This document shows, piece by piece, positions 57,701 to 64,000 of a stretch of 64,000 nucleotides of DNA. The notes under the pieces are model-generated. The model ran no database searches and had not been told where the DNA came from. It saw nothing but the letters and a program-made list of their open reading frames with translations. A program made the position numbers and the translations under genes. Every line of letters starts with the position of its first letter. Position 1 is the stretch's first letter. Origin of the DNA: Strigamia acuminata (Eukaryota > Arthropoda > Chilopoda > Geophilomorpha > Linotaeniidae); assembly GCA_949358305.1 (NCBI GenBank), contig OX442314.1:38041211-38105210 (forward strand), in the 5' to 3' direction.

Positions 57701-59079
57701 TGGTACACGGCCACCCTCTAGCCGGACACGCCGGCGTGGCAAGGACTCTCTATCGAGCCAGTCAACTGTACTATTGGCCCGAAATGAGAAGGGACATCGT
57801 ACGATTCATACGACACTGTCCACGATGCCAAGCCTGCAAGCCTCGGAATAAGGCTAACTACGAGAATTTATCACTTGGACCGTTCGCCCCCTTTGATTGT
57901 TGGAGCGTAGACCTTATGGGTCCTAAGATAACAAGTGCAAATAGCCACAAATACATACTCGTGATCATGGATGTCGCAACAGGATGGCCAGAGTTGTATC
58001 CGATGGCCCACCCGACTAAGCAGAAAATAATCCAGTGCCTCTACGAAGTCGCGTTACATTTTGGCTTCCCGCGGAAATTAATTTCCGATAATGGCCCACA
58101 ATTCGCATCAAGGTTATACAAGGATTTCTGCAATCAATTCGACATTCAACCATCATTTACTTCAACGTATAACCCACGGGCTAATCCCGTGGAGCGACTC
58201 AACCGCGACATAAAATATGCGCTTGCTATTTTCACAGACGTACATTCCAAGTGGGACGAGTTCCTTAAAGAAATAGCATTTAGCATCCGAACGACCATTT
58301 CGAGAAACCACGGCTTTTCCCCGGCTTATCTCAACTTCGCTCGAGAGCTACGAGTGCCCTGGGATCCACGCATCCCAGAAGGAATTCGAAAAGTCGATCC
58401 AAAAAATCCTCACATTTACGTACATCAACTAGAACAAGCAATTTCGGCAACCTACCAACACATGATGTCACATGTGTTTGACATGCGCGAACGAGTGAAA
58501 AAGTCTGAAAAGAACACACAATTTTGTAATTTCAAAATCAACGATCTCGTATGGAAGGACACTCACATTTTATCCAGTGCAGATAAAGGGATTCATGCCG
58601 GCTTAGCCGACAAACGAGACGGCCCATACGTAATTACCAAGGCCCACGGCGGGAACGCATTTTCTCTGCAACGTTTGGCCGATAATGTAAATTTTCGATC
58701 AATCCACGCTCGAGAACTGACGCCTTACTTGCCGGAATTTCCACAAGAAGAATGGGCCGAGGACCAAACGCAGCCATCTCCATCGCCCACAATACGAGAT
58801 ATGTTCGACGACATCGCCACTGTTTCAGACTTGAACGAAAATATGACTCACGCAACTCCAGACAGCGCCGAACTAACTAGCGCCCCAGATGGAAATTTAG
58901 GAGGGGAGGAAGCAGCAGTTAACGAAGAAACTCCTAAAACTCCTGAAAAAGAAAAAGAGATTACTAAAAGATCCACACGATCGAGAAGTAAAATACCGAA
59001 ACCTATAATACGACAAAGTACAAGAAAAAAGGTACCAAACCCGTTTATAAAGGACGGTAAAATCGCCGGGAGGACATGA
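54751..59079 (+). CDS. pol: Pol polyprotein: protease, reverse transcriptase, RNase H, integrase (element 2)
   Basis: Entered by frameshift at 54745-54751; the frame is open from at least 54652 without an ATG. Relative to 54652: protease D-S-G-A near residue 203, RT Y-L-D-D near 553, RNase H T-D-A-S near 712, integrase H-H-C-C at ~1017-1063 and D,D,E near 1085, 1145 and 1180. An acidic-then-basic tail of ~150 residues follows, without a chromodomain. About 1,440 residues after the shift, as in element 1. All catalytic residues are in place. Confidence 0.95.
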   Translation: MVKADREKIINLSARPEDQTPKFTTNTTINQAINEVITEEVVKLKLKLKEKKSKEIETNNKEISDSSSEDELKAKWINTNWLEKQIKELQKKVVYFTTAYFTTEKREYSGPTTNTADGEKIAETFQELPHAYEEAPPRKKRILHCNLAKERKDSLAMLTIKFNDKKFIGLLDSGADRSFISSDLYESLDKKQRDKLRGISENVAVKTAAGEVRPVGVLTTKVIWEGGVITHPFIVLPTYDTVLLLGMDIMAIMEIQPNPITRSWNYIDKREDPRLMTVPTELLDSNDEEDEWKGGNLKQFVQDYDFKSFNARLQEGNLAHNLAMDANLGETQTKLLEEMLQKHQKILTKEPGKTNYVKHEIELSTDKPVRVPFKGMNPQKREIVKTICQDLLDKGIVSEALGEYAMRIVLVMRAGSEPRLCIDYRPLNAITVIDPVQMPSIEAILRELAPFNWVTTMDLSKGYWQVELRAEDKEKTAFWSPMGRLMFNVMPFGLVNAPATFQRLIEKVLGDALHKYAWAYLDDIIIVSQTFDEHIRHIDEVIRRLAKAGLHIHPGKSQFCRKELAFLGYKVGVNGLSIDPKKVRAITDFPAPTDVKGVQRFLGMVNFFGRLLPHLAEVAAPITDLLKTVQKINPKEDPPKDPEIKFNWTSHCEAAFDKIKQMLIDTKTIPLPDLNREFILHTDASKIGLGAALMQMHEIDGIHQEVPTIFISRKIQAAEKNYSATELECLAIVWAVRKFRPYLEFTKFTVQTDHQALRWFMGLKEPSGRMARWQLELMAYDLQIEYKPGKYNTVADALSRAPASEPDEPDDDGDDDSRIAYCPTPIRKWEFRKQNELPKEKLESSDEKYVGYWMRAYQSAKDARPNYDLSIEPRISDKFVRAFVTHVSKGTNCVPPTREELIEAQKNDTAFCKRFYDYLTNETFPSDVYSEESREEFKIKASAYLIDDDLLLKYHPNFRDDLTESGSSIKVVIPRKVRTQILWMVHGHPLAGHAGVARTLYRASQLYYWPEMRRDIVRFIRHCPRCQACKPRNKANYENLSLGPFAPFDCWSVDLMGPKITSANSHKYILVIMDVATGWPELYPMAHPTKQKIIQCLYEVALHFGFPRKLISDNGPQFASRLYKDFCNQFDIQPSFTSTYNPRANPVERLNRDIKYALAIFTDVHSKWDEFLKEIAFSIRTTISRNHGFSPAYLNFARELRVPWDPRIPEGIRKVDPKNPHIYVHQLEQAISATYQHMMSHVFDMRERVKKSEKNTQFCNFKINDLVWKDTHILSSADKGIHAGLADKRDGPYVITKAHGGNAFSLQRLADNVNFRSIHARELTPYLPEFPQEEWAEDQTQPSPSPTIRDMFDDIATVSDLNENMTHATPDSAELTSAPDGNLGGEEAAVNEETPKTPEKEKEITKRSTRSRSKIPKPIIRQSTRKKVPNPFIKDGKIAGRT

Positions 59080-59326
59080 TAAAGCAACAAAATCCAAAAT
59101 GGTTGGCATAACCAATCAAAAGCGACAAAACAATATGACGTAATTACCCCGACCTCCTAGGGACAAAAACAATCACAAGGAGACTCCAACAATCAACTAC
59201 GTATTACATACGAAAGCCAATCAAGATACTTAACCTCGACTACCCTTTCAACTTTGCACTCCGCGTTCTGTCACGACGACAAACAGGTGCTTGACAAAAA
59301 TCGCAACCAACTAATTAAATCAAAAA
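59080..59326 (+). other. pol-ORF3 spacer (element 2)
   Basis: 247 bases with no ORF of note; may hold the 5' part of a spliced ORF3 transcript. Confidence 0.4.
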
Positions 59327-62263
59327 ATGCGAAGAAACTGGAAACAATCACCCGACAACGAGGAGGAAGAAATGGATCGGGACCCAAGCGAAGACGAGTG
59401 GAACGATCCCGCAAGATGGGACGAGGTTGAACCAGAAGAGAATCGGGAAAAGCCCGATAGTAACGAAAAGGTAAATTTAACAAAGAATTTAATTCGTGGC
59501 TAAACCACGAGAAACACGTGAAACAATACTCGTAAAAAGAAAACATCTTTATTTCAACAATACAAAAAAATTACGAAAAAAACCTTTATTAAAAAATTCA
59601 ACACGTGTAAAAAAGCACATGGTCGACCATGGCGCCATCTTGAATCCAAATTCGGAATGTGACAAAATCTAATTTTATTATTCATTCCTCAGCCGGAACA
59701 CCAACTTACGTGGGGACCCATCGATCCACAAAACGTATCTTCGGGCACACTCTGGAGGAGCGAGATCCCGACTCCATTTCGAAGAGCGTTAGAAGACGAC
59801 GTCGATGCCGGCCCATGGCGCATTCGGCTCACCGCATCCAGAGCCCGATCGCGATTCTGGGCGAGTCAGGAGACCCTGATACACTACTTCCCAGAAAAGA
59901 TGCGCGACGCACTGAGGGCTGAAATTCCAGAACGCGACGACGCACCAGCACCGCTCCCAAACAAGTTTTTGGAAAAGGACTATCCAAGCGGGTCCGAAGA
60001 GTGGGCCGTCCTCGAAAAGTGGCAGAACGCCGCTACAGACGAAGAACGCCGACGAATTCACAGAGACTATTACAACGAAGTCAGACGAACGGCGTATCGA
60101 GATCTCTTCAAAATACTGAAACCAGCAGGGTATTCGACAGATGAGATAAAAACTTGGTTAAGCCAGGTTCGAGGAGAAAGACCAGACGTTCCCAATTGGC
60201 GACCCGAACACGGATTTACCACCTCACAGAAAGCGATGCACCAGCTCCACTACCTGGGCATCTTTGGGCGCAAGCGACAGAAAGCGGAGAAGCGACTCTC
60301 GAGCGAATTATTAAATCACACACACGACAACAAGCGACGACGCCTGGATCAGCCAAGCACGTCGTACAACACGCACGATCGATCGCAGTCTCATCCTCGA
60401 GTTTATTACCGACACGCTCGAGGACCCTCGCCGCGACGAGAGCCCAGAGTCGAGAAGCCACGGGAGGTCGAGACATACCGCTACTCCAGAAATCGACCAA
60501 ACCAACGCGGATGTCTCAGGTTGTCGAGGCCACGAGCAGAAACATGGAGACACTTTGAGAAATCGCTTGGAGTCGATGAGGTAGAGACTTTGCAAGTAGA
60601 AGTTCGTCAAGAAGTGCCGATGACAATCGAAGACAAACAATCGGTAGAGCCGATGATCGTACCGGAACAAGAGAGAAAATATACCGAAGCCGACATGGTA
60701 GCAGCAGTCCTGAAGGCCAAGAATGAACAATCGAAGCCTGTCTACCGGCCGACTAAATCGATCGAAATGAGCATAACTTCGGTGCCAAGTGTGTTCATCA
60801 AAACACCGACAAAGCCAGCCACCAGCGTGCCTTCTAGTCTGCCCAGCGCATTCCGAAAAACTGTGGTCATCGGAGCCGCGACATCGCTGAGTCCCTTTGA
60901 ACAACTCAAACGACGACAAGATCGTTTTGGACCAATTTTCCCAGCCGTACCGGAAGAAACGCGAAGCGAGACTTCTACGTTGAGAACACCGATTGTTTGG
61001 GATGAGCCCGAACCCGACGTTCAACGAGTTTTAATTAACTCAAGACAAGATACCGTGGTTAGAGTCGACGAAAGCAATCAAACGCCTTCAAGACCACCCC
61101 CCAATAACAGATCTTCGGACACTCGAGCCACAACCCAGTTTGATCCAACATCGTGTGAATTACAGTCGTTCCTCGATACAACCACGATCGAGCAAGCAAA
61201 AGAGATGGTGTCCGACATCGATGACTACCAAGCCAGAACGATGCAGATCGCCGTGACGAATATCCGAAGCGCGGCCATCGAGTTCACCAACAGCCCTGGA
61301 CGAGATCACCCGTCACGAATGGCACGAACGACAGTCGTAATCACCGACATGATGTCGCTAGTGCTGGCCGCATCTACGTTTAGAAACGCCCGTGTGGCAC
61401 TGGCAGCCTGGGCGGTCGTCGCACATGAAAGTTTTCAGCTGCCTCCCGCTCTCGTCGAGCGATGGCTAAAATTGGTTCCTTCCTGTATCCAGGTCCGCGC
61501 GCAATTAATTGCAGAAGATGCCGACCCAGAACGATCATACCAGGTAGTCCGAGCTGTGGCTGTACCACAAAGCGAACCGGTCGTACTAACCAACGAACCC
61601 CTTCCTGAGACTCCGGCGAGCCAGACAGTCCCAGCAGTCACTCCAGAGGAGACGATAAAGTTCCCCGAAGGACTGGTTCCGATCGAAGGCGTGAAAGTAG
61701 TCGTCCGAAAGACGAAAACAAAACCGAAGATCCTGCGGCCCAAGAAAAAATTAGAGCCGAAACCTTTGCCTCCGATCGACGCACAACTCAAACACTACTA
61801 CCCGAGTTTGACGATGACCCAGAAGACGAAGAACCAGATCAAGCGATCGAGCGACCACGGCCACTCGCTCTACTTATGGATGGAGCGAACTCTAGAGGCG
61901 GGTCCAGGCGTCGATTTCATTCAGCACCAACGTCTGCTGCGTGCACACCGCGCCCCGACGAATCCGGCCGAGGCCCAGAAGATCCACCATACCAATCAAG
62001 GCCTGGCCCCCTTCCTCTCGCGTATCTGGGTACATGAACGAGTCGGCGCCCCCTACGAACCAGTTGGCGGCCACGATCGATACTTCATCGGGGAGTTCGA
62101 AGACCCGAGCGATCGTTCATCACGTCTCACCTCGATTTTGCCGATCGCCGAACCAACGACTCCAGCAACTCCGGAGATGGCTAAACCACCTGTAACCGAA
62201 GAATTACCTCCACCTCCGCCTCCGGACGTTCCTCAGGGATCATCTGAAAAGGAAGCGAACTAA
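59327..62263 (+). CDS. Third ORF of element 2, spliced, non-envelope
   Basis: Two exons: 59327-59470 (48 codons, from ATG, very acidic) and 59693-62263. The 222-base intron has AAG|GTAAAT and a pyrimidine-rich TTCATTCCTCAG, and leaves the frame in phase 0. The joined product is 904 residues. It is rich in P, T, R and E, with a basic R/S patch near 180-250, a helix-rich alanine/leucine module around residues 500-600 (M-M-S-L-V-L-A-A-S, A-L-A-A-W-A-V-V-A-H), and a proline-rich C-terminus. No cysteine motifs, signal peptide or membrane helix, so not an envelope. Without splicing, an ATG at 59900 gives 787 residues. Function unknown. Confidence 0.75.
59471..59692 (+). other. Predicted intron in ORF3 of element 2
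   Basis: GTAAAT donor after AAAG and CAG acceptor after a T/C-rich run; contains in-frame stops, and removal joins two open frames in phase 0. Confidence 0.7.
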
Positions 62264-62324
62264 ATCTAACTTTGAGTTTTCGCAATGTTTGTTGTTTTAT
62301 TGTAAATCCCCCAACAACATTGCT

Positions 62325-62334
62325 GAGGAGGGGA
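62325..62334 (+). other. Polypurine tract of element 2
   Basis: GAGGAGGGGA two bases before the 3' LTR; primer for plus-strand DNA synthesis. Confidence 0.8.
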
Positions 62335-62336
62335 CG

Positions 62337-62948
62337 TGTGGTGACCACGAGGTCACAAAAGTGTTTTAATTAATCATAACCTAATAAATAGTAATTTTAA
62401 TATTGATAGTAAAATGATTGTCAGATTATTGCGGGAAAACTAGCTATACTAGTTTTACCGTTTCTGCGGGACTGACGTGACAACGTCATAGATTTGCATA
62501 ATTCCCCGAATTTATGCAAATACGTCATTTCCGGTCCAGCCACTATTTAAACCCGTGTCTGACCGGAAACCCCCACTTTTATAGATACCAGAGCAACATT
62601 AGCATCACCACCTCACCGTCAGGCCGTTTTACCGGATTGATAGAGGATCGATGCCCGTTGCCAATTACATCTATAAATCAGAGTCACAGATATTATCGTA
62701 GCAATACTACGATTGTAATATCTCCCGAAGCGAAGCGTTTGCGAACACGTGTTTCGCCAGACGCCATTACCCTAGACAACAGTAGAAGCCACGTGTAAGA
62801 CTGCCGTGCAGCAACAAATCGTATCCGCCAACAAGGATCCGAGACCACATTGTTAAGTATCATTATTGTATTATTACAAGTGTGAAATAAAGGGTGTTAT
62901 TAGTAAGATATTGTGTAAGTTTATTTACCGGAAACCAAGGCTACGACA
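62337..62948 (+). repeat. 3' LTR of element 2
   Basis: Same as 51596-52207 at every position compared; followed by CACT (62949-62952), the duplicate of 51592-51595. Confidence 0.95.
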
Positions 62949-62966
62949 CACTTTTCAATGAAATAG

Positions 62967-62989
62967 AGCAATTTCTGCCCGAAATTGCT
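62967..62989. other. Perfect hairpin at the element 2 right flank
   Basis: AGCAATTTC, loop TGCCC, GAAATTGCT: 9 bp with no mismatch. Confidence 0.6.
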
Positions 62990-63062
62990 TTACAATAAAT
63001 ATACGAAATAATACTGTTACAATGCGAGTGAGTTCCTCGACTAATAATGCAAAATAGAAACG

Positions 63063-63560
63063 TTAATTAATGTATGATTGAATAACGAAATATGCTATTA
63101 TTAGGAATAAAGAAATTAGGAAAAAGACGGAGGCAATGAAGATTATGGATTCCGTCCTAAATCTTCTAATGGCATCCAATCGCTCAGCGTGAGCGAGGGA
63201 ATTCGCTTGGACATCAAATTCCAATTTGACGTTTGCCTCGGTCCTCGTCTCGGTCCTGGATACGGGCTGCGGCTCATCCTGGACTGATATCAACTCGAGG
63301 TACGCCGGGTGTGGTTGTATCTCGTCCGTGGCTTCGTCTTGGGCCTCGGGAATTGGTGACAACGGAATTTGGCCACTCATACAAGTGGATACTAATCGCA
63401 AGCGGAGTTCCGCTGTCTTCGACGGGAATTCCCGTGAATTAGACTTGCTTACGACAGGCAGCGTTTGCAATCTTCCTCCTTCAACCCAACGCTTGCTGCG
63501 GCGATGAGCTAGCGTCCTAGCCGTGGCGACTGAAGATTCGTGATCATAGAAGAGTGTGAT
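63063..63560 (-). CDS. 3' exon of a gene for a C-terminally membrane-anchored protein
   Basis: The minus-strand frame is open from ~63585 and ends at 63063. A likely splice acceptor, TTCTCTTCCCGCCAG, lies just before 63560. The encoded ~165 residues have basic K-R-G and R-R-S-K-R-W parts, a long polar region rich in E, P and T, and end in one strongly hydrophobic helix (I-I-F-I-A-S-V-F-F-L-I-S-L-F-L-I-I-A-Y-F) with a 6-residue tail. No ATG was found; the first exon would lie right of the window. Family not recognised; a tail-anchored protein or the end of a type I membrane protein are both possible. Confidence 0.5.
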   Translation of the reverse strand: MTLFYDHESSVATARTLAHRRSKRWVEGGRLQTLPVVSKSNSREFPSKTAELRLRLVSTCMSGQIPLSPIPEAQDEATDEIQPHPAYLELISVQDEPQPVSRTETRTEANVKLEFDVQANSLAHAERLDAIRRFRTESIIFIASVFFLISLFLIIAYFVIQSYIN

Positions 63561-64000
63561 CCCTCTCTTCTGGCGGGAAGAGAATTACCGAATGTGTCTT
63601 GAAATAATATTTGTATTATTTCAAGAGGTGAGCCTAAATCTGAACTGTATAATCTCCAAACAAACAAGAATTCAAAGTGGTTTTTCTAGTGTGTTTTGGC
63701 AGAGATGTTTCAGGTTCAGTGGTTGTGTTCAGACTGAATTTCTTAGAGGATTCTCCTCATGCTAACAGGATGTAGCACTTCCTGTAGTCCCTAGATCTCA
63801 GCTGTTTCCCACACGAGATAGGGGCTACATCCTGTAGTGCCTGGATAATTCTTGCAACTCTTTTAACACTTAATAAAATATTACAAAATTATTAGATTTA
63901 AGAATTTTCCTTTATTAGTAGTAATTTGGGATTACCACAGTACCAATTCGGTATTTGTTGCAGGAGTTGTGAAAATTGGGTGATTTTACGAGTAAATTGT
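63561..64000. other. Window end with two long perfect hairpins
   Basis: 12-bp arms at 63597-63608/63615-63626 (TCTTGAAATAAT and inverse), and 11-bp arms at 63766-63776/63824-63834 (CAGGATGTAGC and inverse), the latter also carrying a direct CCTGTAGT repeat. No gene recognised. Confidence 0.6.

Larger units (their letters stand above)
51596..62948 (+). mobile_element. Complete Ty3/Gypsy retrotransposon, element 2 (11,353 bp)
   Basis: Two 612-bp LTRs that appear identical, a 4-bp target duplication (CACT), primer-binding site, gag, pol, a spliced third ORF and polypurine tract are all present and all frames are open. Everything needed for retrotransposition seems intact, so this is likely a very young insertion and possibly an active family. 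It shares overall plan, pol length and frameshift signal with element 1. Confidence 0.96.

Noticed and set aside
59900-62263. Third ORF of element 2 as an envelope gene
   Set aside because: No signal peptide, cysteine pattern, cleavage site or membrane helix; composition is P/R/T-rich.
63063-63560. Membrane-anchored ORF as an env remnant with a furin-like K-R-G site
   Set aside because: No fusion peptide, heptad repeats or cysteines; the motif follows a probable splice acceptor and the region is too short to claim an envelope.

Overview
The window looks like nuclear DNA of an animal, most probably an arthropod. Evidence: introns with GT-AG ends; BTB/BACK genes; an SR-protein kinase; exons of an HNF4-type nuclear receptor; TTAGG-like repeats; and a dense mix of Ty3/Gypsy elements, a Polinton/Maverick and small DNA transposons. 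The species cannot be named from the sequence. Mobile DNA makes up well over half of the window.

Layout. 1-9455: 3' part of a large Ty3/Gypsy element (gag, pol, a third ORF and a 1.65 kb LTR with a hairpin-rich transcribed part). 9456-12700: degenerate repeats of two dispersed families (A and B). 12775-13941: an intronless SRPK-type kinase with its own TATA promoter. 14000-18900: two non-autonomous DNA transposons with target-site duplications (TSDs), a decayed gag-like pseudogene and a Ulp1/C48-like protease fragment. 18935-22640: two more copies of family A. 22646-24651: an internally deleted LTR retrotransposon. 26403-27983: a BTB/BACK gene.

28231-45665 is a 17,435-bp Polinton/Maverick with 250-bp identical terminal inverted repeats and a perfect 6-bp TSD (AAGTTC). 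It has a leftward block (two small genes, protease, chromodomain integrase, PLA2, zinc ribbon) and a rightward block (packaging ATPase, conserved unknown, minor capsid with a frame break, small protein, major capsid, pX-like protein, second protease, fibre-like coiled-coil protein). A leftward protein-primed DNA polymerase B closes the right side. An A-rich motif sits just upstream of most start codons.

45666-51440 holds a tandem duplication of a divergent gene pair: a small three-exon gene on the minus strand and a BTB gene on the plus strand. The Polinton landed in the left arm of one unit; the other unit keeps the empty site. The second BTB copy is a pseudogene. An HNF4-like ligand-binding-domain fragment and a hAT-like element lie between the units.

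51596-62948 is a complete, apparently very young Ty3/Gypsy element of 11,353 bp: 612-bp LTRs that look identical, TSD CACT, a tRNA-Pro-like primer site, gag, pol and a spliced third ORF that is not an envelope gene. Both large Gypsy elements carry a textbook -1 frameshift signal between gag and pol: A AAA AAC, a 6-8 nt spacer, then a stem-loop. The right edge, 62949-64000, holds the 3' exon of a minus-strand gene for a C-terminally membrane-anchored protein.
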